A DNA stretch of 64,000 nt from UBA7957 sp965224675 (GTDB lineage: Bacteria; Pseudomonadota; Gammaproteobacteria; Granulosicoccales; Granulosicoccaceae). The stretch is from positions 310,001 through 374,000 of the forward strand of contig CBDDAA010000004.1 in assembly GCA_965224675.1 (NCBI GenBank), read 5' to 3'. Within the stretch, counting starts at the first letter, position 1; every line of letters begins with the position of its first letter. The notes beneath the pieces were generated by a model that ran no database searches, had not been told where the DNA came from, and saw only the letters and a list, made by a program, of their open reading frames with translations. Of the stretch, positions 8,512 through 16,619 are shown one piece after another. The position numbers were made by a program, and so were the translations under genes.

Positions 8512-9324
8512 ATGCAAGGTACACTCTCAAAAATGAAAGTAAAGCTGTCTGAGACGGTGCAATACACATTGCCAGCCTCAGAGCAACGATTACCACTCAA
8601 TGATCTAATTGCTAAAAAACTTCAGCTGCGCCATACAGGAAACATTTATTGTACAGCCTGTGGTCGAAAGACAAAAAAAAGTTTTTCTCAGGGTTTTTGT
8701 TACCCTTGCATGAGGTCACTCGCTTGCTGCGATATGTGTATTTTGAAGCCTGAAACCTGCCACTTTGACCAGGGGACTTGCCGTGAACCGGATTGGGGTT
8801 TGCAGCATTGCATGAGTCCACATATTGTTTACCTCGCCAATACATCAGGACTAAAAGTAGGCATAACCCGACACTCCCAGATTCCGGTTCGATGGATTGA
8901 CCAAGGGGCAACCCAGGCATTACCGATTCTGCAGGTGGCGACAAGAAAAATATCCGGATTGGTTGAAATCGAGCTAGCGAACATTATGGCTGATAAAACC
9001 AATTGGCGGGCACTATTGAAGGGAGAGGCTGATAGCTTGAATTTGCAGGAGAGTGCCGAACAATCGATGCCGCATATAAAGAATATTCTTGCCGATATCA
9101 GATTAAAATTCGGCGATACATCTATCATCGAATTGCAGGAAGAACCCATCGAAATACGTTATCCTGTTATTGAGTATCCAAATAAAATAGTCTCCCATAA
9201 CTTTGATAAAAACCCTTTGGTTGAAGGTACATTGTTGGGTATCAAGGGGCAATATCTTATTTTTGATACCGGGGTTATTAATATACGAAAATTCACCGCT
9301 TATGAAGTGGAGATATCCACCTAA
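8512..9324 (+). CDS. DUF2797 family protein
   Basis: A 270-residue soluble protein of a family without assigned function. Residues about 44-105 are rich in cysteine (YCTACGR, FCYPCMR, ACCDMCILKPETC, GTC, HC), suggesting a zinc-binding region. This is followed by VYLANTSGLKVGITR, which is the most recognisable family block and looks like the start of a GIY-YIG-like fold. The start ATG has AAGGA 8 nt upstream. An ATG seven codons in is also possible. The divergent dyad-rich region upstream suggests regulation with the GFA gene. Confidence 0.8.
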   Translation: MQGTLSKMKVKLSETVQYTLPASEQRLPLNDLIAKKLQLRHTGNIYCTACGRKTKKSFSQGFCYPCMRSLACCDMCILKPETCHFDQGTCREPDWGLQHCMSPHIVYLANTSGLKVGITRHSQIPVRWIDQGATQALPILQVATRKISGLVEIELANIMADKTNWRALLKGEADSLNLQESAEQSMPHIKNILADIRLKFGDTSIIELQEEPIEIRYPVIEYPNKIVSHNFDKNPLVEGTLLGIKGQYLIFDTGVINIRKFTAYEVEIST

Positions 9325-9362
9325 ATCAGTAGGCTTGATTGCAACAGGCTGCTCAATTGTTA

Positions 9363-10235
9363 CTATTGCTCCTTATCCAACTCTACAAGATGCGCCATTA
9401 CTACAGGGCGTAATTTTTGGCTTTGGATATTGTAATTGGAATAGGTAAGAAACCTGCGATAAGCTGACATGGCTAGTTCAGTAGCATTAATCGTTTCATT
9501 TGCATAAGCAACATTTATCAATACCTGTGGGTTTCTAGGTTCCAACTCTGCTGCAATGGCTAATAATTGCAGGGCGGCGCTTGCAGAACCCCGTTCCTGC
9601 TCCACCACGGCACGTTGTACCCATATTGCGGCACGTTCGCTTTCAATTGAGAGTGCCTGATCCAGTGAGTTGGCGGCCAGATCCAGTTTTCCCATCATCA
9701 ATTGTGCTGTACCACTCCAAAACCAGGCCTGCCAATAATTATCTGTGTCCCTAAGCAGTGGCGCAATTAACTGTTCCGCTGCTGTGAATTTCCTTGATTG
9801 CACCAGTAACTTTCCGAGCAGCAAACGTGCACGTTTATGCTTAGGTTCCAAACTCAATACGTTCTGCAATAGCTGCTGTGCCTGGCTGGTATTACCCAGT
9901 TGCAGCTTATCTAGTGCTTGAAAAAATATATCGTCTATACGTGTGTTTGATTGGACTGACAAATTGTCGGGTTGTGTTCCCGTCGTTGCCTTTTCATTGG
10001 GTACATAGCCTAAGGTAAGATAATATTCAGTGATGTTTTTTGTTTTTTGATTACTAGTATTAATTATTTCAGTTTTTTTTTCACTTTCGGCATCGACATC
10101 CGGAAGTTGCGCGAGGGAGTCGTCAGGTATTGCGCCTGCGGTCACTATTCCACAATAGAGTATAAATACACTGAATGTCCAAATCCTTTTTATGGGCTTT
10201 AAATTTTCCATTGCAATCCTGTCTGTTTGTTTCAT
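9363..10235 (-). CDS. TPR protein of the pilus/secretion locus (MshN-like)
   Basis: A 290-residue protein, last gene of the leftward secretion locus, overlapping the secretin gene by 4 nt. A hydrophobic stretch at about residues 13-33 is a signal peptide or signal anchor. Residues about 110-285 carry TPR repeats (LQLGNTSQAQQLL, KHKRARLLLGKLL, YWQAWFWSGTAQL, AAIWVQRAVVEQE). Its place after the secretin and its architecture are those of MshN in MSHA pilus loci. It probably helps secretin or pilus assembly in the periplasm. Confidence 0.7.
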   Translation of the reverse strand: MKQTDRIAMENLKPIKRIWTFSVFILYCGIVTAGAIPDDSLAQLPDVDAESEKKTEIINTSNQKTKNITEYYLTLGYVPNEKATTGTQPDNLSVQSNTRIDDIFFQALDKLQLGNTSQAQQLLQNVLSLEPKHKRARLLLGKLLVQSRKFTAAEQLIAPLLRDTDNYWQAWFWSGTAQLMMGKLDLAANSLDQALSIESERAAIWVQRAVVEQERGSASAALQLLAIAAELEPRNPQVLINVAYANETINATELAMSAYRRFLTYSNYNIQSQKLRPVVMAHLVELDKEQ

Positions 10236-11767
10236 TGTTTTGTACTACTCGAATGAACAAGGTGTGCAGTCAAGAATATAACCAATTCTTTTTTTGCTTT
10301 AACTTCGTAAGTGCCCTGGAATAGATTTCCAATGATAGGAATATCACTGAGTATAGGCACTGAGCGTTTAGTATTACTGATCTGATCTTGAATTAATCCT
10401 CCAATGACTATCGTTTCTCCGCTACGTGTACGTACCAGTGAAGAAGTTTGCCGAATATCAAGGTTGGGAGCACTGGATTGCACATTGCCTGATTCATCCA
10501 TGATATTTGAGACACTGGAAACCCGGGTTACGATGGGTGATACATCCATCATAATCCAGCCGTCGATAGAAATCTGAGGTGTTATGGCAAGTGTGATACC
10601 TTCAGTTACAACCTGAGGAATATCAGTTGCAGAGGTTGTAGATCCGGCAGAAGTGTTATCGATTACTAATTCCCGTCGGAAAAACGTTCTGTCTGTTCCA
10701 ACCTTTATCATTGCGGCCTGATTATTCAATGTGCGTATTTTCGGTTGAGAAACTGTTCTAACCTCGCCCTGTTCCTTAAGGGCATTAAGGACTGCAGAAA
10801 AGTTACGACCGCTATTCCTGGTGTTGAATATATTAAATGCTATTGCGGGAAGTTTTGCAGCAAACCCACCAGCGGGTTGTGCAATGATGTTTGTTGTGTT
10901 GATGTTGGCATCAATTCCATTGGAGCCTGCTGAGGCAATTCGTGACCAATCTATCCCCAAGCTGAAATCATCATTCAAAGAAATTTCCAGAATTTTCACA
11001 TCTATTTCCACTTGACGATGAATTGCTTGGTTAATATGAGATACATATCGAGCAACTTCCTTTACTCTCGGATAATGATCAGATATTTGTACTGTTCCGG
11101 CCATTCTATTGACGATCAGGCGTCCGTCCTCGGATACCAGGATTGCCAATTGCTCTTCCAACTCTTTCCAGAATTCAACAGTATCGTGTTGTTTGATGGA
11201 GATTGCGCCAGTATCCCCACTACTCGATTCACCGGAACTGATCCCTGAGCTGACTTGTGCCTGTGTACTGCCTGAACCACTGCGAACAAGGCGGATATAA
11301 TTTATAGTGAAATTCCTTGTTTCCCAGGATTTCACACTTATTAAATTGCCTTGCCTTTGCCAATGCAAATCCAGCACTTCAAGCATGGCTTCCATCGCAT
11401 GATCAAATGGCAGATCATGAAATTCTACTGTCAGCGATCCGGATACGTCTTTATCAGCAATGATATTAAGACCATAGGCTTTTGCGAATATTTGCAATGC
11501 CTGTTCAATCGGGAGGTTTTTTGCTACAAAGCTGTAGAGTCGTTCTGAGGCACGATCAGGAGTTACATCCGTTGTTTCAGGCCATGCAATACGGTTGATA
11601 AGTGGCAGAGAGGGCAATGTTGGATGTTTTCCAACCACATCCTTCTTTACATCCTGATCGGTAAATCCTATCTGTTGTGGCGATGATATCTCTGTTGTTG
11701 ATGCGCATGCGGTTAATAGTATCGATCCTAATACTGCGTAAGCTGCGTCCATCGTTTTTTTATTCAC
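10232..11767 (-). CDS. mshL: MshL-like outer-membrane secretin
   Basis: A 511-residue lipoprotein secretin, the outer-membrane pore of the locus. The signal peptide ends in the lipobox LLTAC (Cys21). The N0/STN-like domain (LPIEQALQIFAKAYGLNIIAD) lies at about 90-130, an N1-like module follows, and the C-terminal secretin domain (about 255-505) ends with VPILSDIPIIGNLFQG and a final beta strand. The gene overlaps both neighbours (8 nt and 4 nt), so translation is coupled. It resembles MshL more than PilQ or GspD, but the assignment among these relatives is by eye. Confidence 0.85.
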   Translation of the reverse strand: MNKKTMDAAYAVLGSILLTACASTTEISSPQQIGFTDQDVKKDVVGKHPTLPSLPLINRIAWPETTDVTPDRASERLYSFVAKNLPIEQALQIFAKAYGLNIIADKDVSGSLTVEFHDLPFDHAMEAMLEVLDLHWQRQGNLISVKSWETRNFTINYIRLVRSGSGSTQAQVSSGISSGESSSGDTGAISIKQHDTVEFWKELEEQLAILVSEDGRLIVNRMAGTVQISDHYPRVKEVARYVSHINQAIHRQVEIDVKILEISLNDDFSLGIDWSRIASAGSNGIDANINTTNIIAQPAGGFAAKLPAIAFNIFNTRNSGRNFSAVLNALKEQGEVRTVSQPKIRTLNNQAAMIKVGTDRTFFRRELVIDNTSAGSTTSATDIPQVVTEGITLAITPQISIDGWIMMDVSPIVTRVSSVSNIMDESGNVQSSAPNLDIRQTSSLVRTRSGETIVIGGLIQDQISNTKRSVPILSDIPIIGNLFQGTYEVKAKKELVIFLTAHLVHSSSTKQ

Positions 11768-11963
11768 GGGAAACTCCCGGTGAGAGCGGAATTGTTTCCA
11801 TATGCAGTTTCACTATACCTCTTGGTCCATTTAATGCCACATTGTTATCATTGATTTCAGCAATCTGAAAGTCACCGATGGTTTCACCTACTGTTAATAC
11901 ACGCTTGTCAAGGACCGCGTAACTTATTGCCGGGCTTGAAATCACGGCATTAAGTTGTGGCAA
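11760..11963 (-). CDS. GspC/PilP/MshK-like periplasmic domain, 3' part of a frameshifted gene
   Basis: A 67-residue frame beginning at a TTG with no convincing ribosome-binding site. It reads like the homology-region (HR) domain of GspC/PilP: an AVISSPAISYAVLDKRVLTVGE strand pattern followed by IAEINDNNVAL. The same frame stays open upstream to about 12077 with no ATG or GTG. It overlaps the 3' end of the preceding frame, with which it would form one protein of about 190 residues if a single A were added to the AAAA run near 11993-11996. Treat it with the next entry as one broken or shifted gene. Confidence 0.6.
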   Translation of the reverse strand: MPQLNAVISSPAISYAVLDKRVLTVGETIGDFQIAEINDNNVALNGPRGIVKLHMETIPLSPGVSRE

Positions 11964-11989
11964 TTGTGGGGGCGTGCTGCGTGTAGGTT

Positions 11990-12334
11990 CTATTTTCGAT
12001 TTATTTCTTGAAGTGTACTTTCTGTTATAACGTTCATATTTTTGGTTTGGATGGGATTTGAAAAACGAAATGGATCACGATTTGGCATTCTGTCGGGATC
12101 TATTTCACTAACGTTAATAGTACCGAAAAACTCACTTGGCATAGCGGATCTGAGATCCGCGTCATCGTTCTGAGCATGCTCGAAGGGTTCAATTGGCATT
12201 GGGATATCTGCAGCCGCTGATGTTATTGATATTCTTTCCATTAATAATGGGCGAATTATATTTGCATAGGTAATCGTTGCAGCTAGCAGCAATAACATTG
12301 CAATTACCCATGGATTATTGAGTAGCTTACTCAT
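11990..12334 (-). CDS. GspC/PilP-like inner-membrane protein, 5' part of a frameshifted gene
   Basis: A 114-residue frame that starts with an ATGA overlap with the PilO-like gene. It has one N-terminal membrane helix (NPWVIAMLLLLAATITYA), a periplasmic linker and the RDPFRFSNP motif typical of the linker before a GspC/PilP HR domain. It then stops at TAG (11990-11992) just where the HR domain should begin. The HR domain is found directly downstream in the -1 frame (previous entry). The split is either a 1-nt error, a real inactivating mutation, or programmed frameshifting. Confidence 0.65.
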   Translation of the reverse strand: MSKLLNNPWVIAMLLLLAATITYANIIRPLLMERISITSAAADIPMPIEPFEHAQNDDADLRSAMPSEFFGTINVSEIDPDRMPNRDPFRFSNPIQTKNMNVITESTLQEINRK

Positions 12335-13044
12335 ATCATGCCCCTTTCCGTGTTTGTAAGGGAATCTGGTTCTAGCACATCATTTTTATAATCTTCAGCT
12401 GTACGCACCAGAACATTTAGTTGCATTTTTAGTTTCCTTGCACCCGCTCCTTTGCTTTCCATGCTTGCAGATAAAAGTTCGTGTTGCCAGGAAACTGAAT
12501 CCATAGCTTTTAGTTGGTTCAGAAGAATATGATAACCATTTTCCACGGTATTGTTATCAATTATCTCGACCTCAAATCGAATGGGGACAGACACCACCTG
12601 ATTGGGTTTAATAAGGATTGATGCTTCACCGAAGGTATATGTCATTTTTAGGCCGTGGCTCTTGGCTTGCTGCGTTTCCAGAGTTAGCCATTCGGCTATT
12701 TTCCGGTAGTCAGGAAATATGAAGGGTTCCAATTCAGCGCTGGCTACAGTTATATTGTGCAGCTGTTGCGATGACCAACCGTTCTTTAACTGCCGGATGT
12801 TATTCTCCAATACGCTGAGCTGCATAACTTTCTCATTATTTGTATTAACAATCGACATGCGGTTTTCCAGACTCCACCAAATAACCCAAATATTGATTAA
12901 TACTATAAAAGTCATGATCAATATGCCAAGTCGGCAATGTGTCAGATTATTTATGATTGAGTCAATGCGTTTATTTATCTGTATTTTTAACTTGGGTGGT
13001 TGAGGACGATCACTTAAACGCCTGTCACGTAACACATCGTTCAT
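12331..13044 (-). CDS. PilO/GspM-like inner-membrane assembly protein (MshJ-like)
   Basis: A 237-residue bitopic protein. One transmembrane helix lies at about residues 38-58 (LGILIMTFIVLINIWVIWW), followed by a coiled-coil stretch (about 60-95) and a periplasmic ferredoxin-like domain. This is the layout of PilO, GspM and MshJ, which join the PilM/PilN-type components to the periplasmic GspC/PilP protein. It overlaps both neighbours by 4 nt. Sequence similarity within these families is low, so the call relies on topology and gene order. Confidence 0.65.
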   Translation of the reverse strand: MNDVLRDRRLSDRPQPPKLKIQINKRIDSIINNLTHCRLGILIMTFIVLINIWVIWWSLENRMSIVNTNNEKVMQLSVLENNIRQLKNGWSSQQLHNITVASAELEPFIFPDYRKIAEWLTLETQQAKSHGLKMTYTFGEASILIKPNQVVSVPIRFEVEIIDNNTVENGYHILLNQLKAMDSVSWQHELLSASMESKGAGARKLKMQLNVLVRTAEDYKNDVLEPDSLTNTERGMI

Positions 13045-14426
13045 TTCAATTCACCATTCATATGGAATGCGATTAAACCTGTTTCTCCGGCTTTACCATT
13101 GCTTAATTGTTTTAACCATTTTTCTTCCCAGCTACGGGAGACATGTGCGTTCCAAGGGCTTTCGCTTAGTCTGTGCTCAAGTTCTTCAATGGTAGAGGCA
13201 GTATCATTTAACGATGGTATTGTGGCGCCGTGTAGATTAAACACCCATCGCCTATCTTTTCGCATGACCTCGGCTTTGTTTAATATCATGTCTTCTGGCA
13301 CTATATCCCCAAGATTAGCGAGTAACCAGGCGGGAAGTGGTGGGGCTTTATGGGTCAGTACTTCGAGCCGTTTTTTCGCTTCACTAAGGTGTATGCGTCT
13401 GCCAGTCCATAGTGCTTTTTCTTCTTCCAATTCTATCGTCAGTGCAATGGTTTGTTGGCTCTTCTTGCCGTATCTTGCAACTAAAAATTCAACCTGAACG
13501 ACGACGACAATTGCTGCTATCGTGGCTGTGATCGCCATCCATGTGGTTGTGCGGACGATCTGACGACTGGTTATCGTGCGTCGCATCGTAGGTGGAATAA
13601 GGTTGCTGGTTGTGCGTCGCGGTATTGTGCTAACTTCTGAAGCCCAGAATATTGCATCTATTGCATCGGTGTCAGAAGTGACAGGTATCTCGAAATGAGG
13701 CTGTAGATGGTTTTCAGCATCAGCAGCATCCACACCCATTATACTGACATGTGTTACAACACTTGCATGACGCTGTTTGGCATATAGCAAAGTTCTTTGC
13801 ATATCTGTACGCAAGCGTTCCATGTCATCAAATTTCCAGTGAAAACCCAGCTCTCGGACAAACAAAACTTCTCCAGAACCACTGACTACAACCATCTCAA
13901 CGCGTGAATCAAACAGGGCGATCAGGAGTGTGAACTGTTCATTTGGCAGATTTAACTGTAAATAATGTTGTGCCATTACATCGGTCAGTGGGACCAGACG
14001 CCGAGGTATGACATGACTCTGCTCGCAGATACGCATTATAGCATCCAGCTTATTGCGTGGCATGATGTGCAGTAGCACGCCTTCACCCTTGTCGTTATGG
14101 CGAATGATGCGATAACCCCAAGCTGCGGTGCCTTCAAATTTTTTTTCCTGATTAACCCGCCGTTCCAGATATTTTTCAATGTCCCGGGTAGACATAGGTG
14201 GAATATCTAAAAATACATGGAGGTGTTCGTCAGATTCATAGGCAATGGCAATATCACCGCCACGGCGCATATTAAGCTTAGCGCTGGCTGAGCTGACTGC
14301 ACGATTGAAATCACTAAGATCATTTACCGGATAGGTTGCCGACCAACGCTCTACACATTTACCATGACTTAGACGTACGGCTTGAAATTCTTCATATATC
14401 CAGCTGATACCGTAGGTGGTGCTCAT
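13041..14426 (-). CDS. PilM-PilN-type fusion (GspL/MshI-like) assembly protein
   Basis: About 461 residues from the ATG that overlaps the upstream pilin stop (ATGA); a TTG six codons earlier is less likely. The N-terminal 250 residues look like the cytoplasmic actin-like PilM/GspL domain. A transmembrane helix follows (TWMAITATIAAIVVVVQVEF, about residues 310-330), then a coiled coil and a PilN-like periplasmic domain. One protein thus covers what PilM and PilN do separately in type IV pili, as GspL does in type II secretion. It probably recruits the GspE-like ATPase to the membrane. Confidence 0.7.
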   Translation of the reverse strand: MSTTYGISWIYEEFQAVRLSHGKCVERWSATYPVNDLSDFNRAVSSASAKLNMRRGGDIAIAYESDEHLHVFLDIPPMSTRDIEKYLERRVNQEKKFEGTAAWGYRIIRHNDKGEGVLLHIMPRNKLDAIMRICEQSHVIPRRLVPLTDVMAQHYLQLNLPNEQFTLLIALFDSRVEMVVVSGSGEVLFVRELGFHWKFDDMERLRTDMQRTLLYAKQRHASVVTHVSIMGVDAADAENHLQPHFEIPVTSDTDAIDAIFWASEVSTIPRRTTSNLIPPTMRRTITSRQIVRTTTWMAITATIAAIVVVVQVEFLVARYGKKSQQTIALTIELEEEKALWTGRRIHLSEAKKRLEVLTHKAPPLPAWLLANLGDIVPEDMILNKAEVMRKDRRWVFNLHGATIPSLNDTASTIEELEHRLSESPWNAHVSRSWEEKWLKQLSNGKAGETGLIAFHMNGELK

Positions 14427-15238
14427 GGTTTTACCCAACTCCAATCACTTCCGATCAGCTGATAACGATAGTGTTCGTCAGACTGTACGAGAAAAATGTG
14501 ATCAAGAGAGCCACTTGGGAATGGGTCTGTATACAAGTTCACTCGGGTGGAGGCGATGACATATCGTGTAAGTATGCTATCCACACCGCCTACAGCTGCC
14601 GACACTGAGTAGACAGGTCCAGATTCAAGTTGATAGGCCGCTTGATTGGTTTTCTCATTTATTATTGTGACACGTTGGAACAATGATTTTAGATTGAGCC
14701 GAACGATCTTGATCGTATCACTTTCGATGAGTGCCGCCGCTTTGCTTTGATTCCAAATTGCCGAAAATGTTGCTGATGTTGTTGGCATTGGTGGTGCATC
14801 TGCATTCATGTTGGATACCAGCATAATACGTGGAGAGACAGGGGGGCTGCTCAATCCGTTCTGTTGGTTATAACCTGGAAAAGTGGAGTCAGTTGTACTG
14901 AAAAACTGAGGGTCAACATAATAGCCACGAGAAAAATTTCGTTCATTCAACGCCACTTTATTTATCGGCATATCGCTCATTGAAGCGGCGGCTGTAGACC
15001 ATGCAACGTTGCCCAAGGCGGGGATTGTCTTGTTCTTTTTGATGTACCCCTGGAGGTTTTCGGCCAATGTTTTCAGGTTGATAACTTCCTGATCAGCCTT
15101 GGCTTGCACTACTTGGTTGATTACGTTGGGTACAATAGAGGCAGAGAGAATTGCCATAATCGCCATTACGCCAATCATTTCAATCAGTGTAAAACCACAA
15201 CTAACTTTACGGGTGGGTTGGCTTATATGAAAGTCCAT
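14423..15238 (-). CDS. Type IV prepilin-like protein (large)
   Basis: A 271-residue prepilin with an unusually long body. The leader ends in a charged segment and Gly15, followed by the N-methylation motif FTLIEMIGVMAIMAIL with the essential Glu5. A prepilin peptidase would cut after Gly15; none is encoded in the window. The globular part has no cysteine-pair loop of the type expected for a major pilin. Its size suggests a minor (tip or initiating) pilin, but that is inference. It is coupled to the PilM/N-like gene by an ATGA overlap. Confidence 0.8.
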   Translation of the reverse strand: MDFHISQPTRKVSCGFTLIEMIGVMAIMAILSASIVPNVINQVVQAKADQEVINLKTLAENLQGYIKKNKTIPALGNVAWSTAAASMSDMPINKVALNERNFSRGYYVDPQFFSTTDSTFPGYNQQNGLSSPPVSPRIMLVSNMNADAPPMPTTSATFSAIWNQSKAAALIESDTIKIVRLNLKSLFQRVTIINEKTNQAAYQLESGPVYSVSAAVGGVDSILTRYVIASTRVNLYTDPFPSGSLDHIFLVQSDEHYRYQLIGSDWSWVKP

Positions 15239-15404
15239 TTGAAAAAAATCCGTTTGTTTGTTCCCTAAGTGCAGCTAATTGCCTTACCAGAACCTCCTAA
15301 AGCTGCCCGTAAGTCCAGTTATATACTTTCGGTTCGAGGAATATCAGCTTTCAAGTCCTACTACATGCAATAAAAGCACCATGCAAGCCAGTGAAGTTGA
15401 TCCT

Positions 15405-16604
15405 TCAGGAAATTCCACCCATTAAGCTCATTAGAGGCAAGAATATCGCCATCGCAACAAGACCTACAATACTGATCAGAACCAACATAATGGTCGGTTC
15501 GAGAATGGAGAATATGCGCTTAACCTGCACGGGAATTTCTTCGTCAAATCGGGAAGAGACATGTGCAAGGGCTAGCTCTAATTGCCCTGATTCCTCTCCA
15601 ATGGCAAGCATACGTAACATCATGGGTGAAAAAACGGCGTGATCCTTAAAAGCATCACTCATGCGCCGGCCTTCATTAACCGCGATCTCAGCACCTTGTA
15701 TCGCAGATGCAACAATTCGATTTCCCACCAGACCTTTAGATAACTCAAGCGCTTGCAATAAGGGAATACCTGAACGGATAAGAACAGCCATATTATGTGA
15801 GAATCGGGATAAGGTAATCATTCGGCTAATGTCACCAAATACTGGTAGATTCAATTTGAGGTGATCAAATGCGGTGGCAAATTGTTCAGATTTTCTGTAT
15901 GCCGCACGCATGATCAGGGATAGAACAATAGGCAGTCCAATAATGACCCACCAATACTCAATAGCGAAGTCTCCAATGGACATGACTATACGGGTAATTG
16001 CTGGTAACGGGATATTCAAGGTGAGTAAGATTTGAGCAAATTTTGGTACAACGAATGTGAATAGCAGTAAGACAAAAAGTATAACTACAATCAATACAAT
16101 AATGGGATAGGTACTGACTTGCTTTATTGTAGATACCAATCGATCTGTCCACTCCAGGTGGTGTTGCAAATCCTTGAAGGCATCGGGAAGGTTTCCACTA
16201 AATTCACCTGCTTTGACTAGATTTCGCATCTGCTCAGGAAACACATCCTTATGGTTTTCCATGGAGTCAAAGACAGTATGGCCTGATTCAACATGAATTG
16301 TAAGATCTTCAAGTATATGCAGAAACCCTGGATTTGGGTGTCCTTCACCCATTGTTCGAAAACTATCAGCCAAACTGATGCCGGCAGAAAGCATTGCTGA
16401 CATGGCGCTACAAAAATCAATAAGCTCTTTTCGAGTTACGCGTACTCTTTTGGGACTTTTATCCAAAGCAGCCGACCGGGACTCTACCAGCCAATAGCCT
16501 GTATCGCGCAGTAGTTCATCGAGTCGATTTTCACTGCTGGCCGTCATTGTGCCTTCGACGGCGTGACCGCTTTTATCAATTGCGCGGTAGTTATAATCCG
16601 GCAT
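15405..16604 (-). CDS. GspF/PilC/MshG-type inner-membrane platform protein
   Basis: A 399-residue polytopic protein, the membrane platform turned by the ATPase. Two T2SSF domains are visible, at about residues 65-190 and 270-390. Each has the G.SL/G.PL pattern (AGISLADSF, SGIPLLQALE) and conserved GNLPDAF or SGQLELAL segments. The three membrane helices lie near 170-190, 215-235 and 370-395. A typical MPDYNYRAID start begins the protein. It follows the ATPase gene by 15 bp; a gap of 166 bp separates it from the next pilin gene. Confidence 0.9.
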   Translation of the reverse strand: MPDYNYRAIDKSGHAVEGTMTASSENRLDELLRDTGYWLVESRSAALDKSPKRVRVTRKELIDFCSAMSAMLSAGISLADSFRTMGEGHPNPGFLHILEDLTIHVESGHTVFDSMENHKDVFPEQMRNLVKAGEFSGNLPDAFKDLQHHLEWTDRLVSTIKQVSTYPIIVLIVVILFVLLLFTFVVPKFAQILLTLNIPLPAITRIVMSIGDFAIEYWWVIIGLPIVLSLIMRAAYRKSEQFATAFDHLKLNLPVFGDISRMITLSRFSHNMAVLIRSGIPLLQALELSKGLVGNRIVASAIQGAEIAVNEGRRMSDAFKDHAVFSPMMLRMLAIGEESGQLELALAHVSSRFDEEIPVQVKRIFSILEPTIMLVLISIVGLVAMAIFLPLMSLMGGIS

Positions 16605-16619
16605 TTAGATTCCTTGGTT

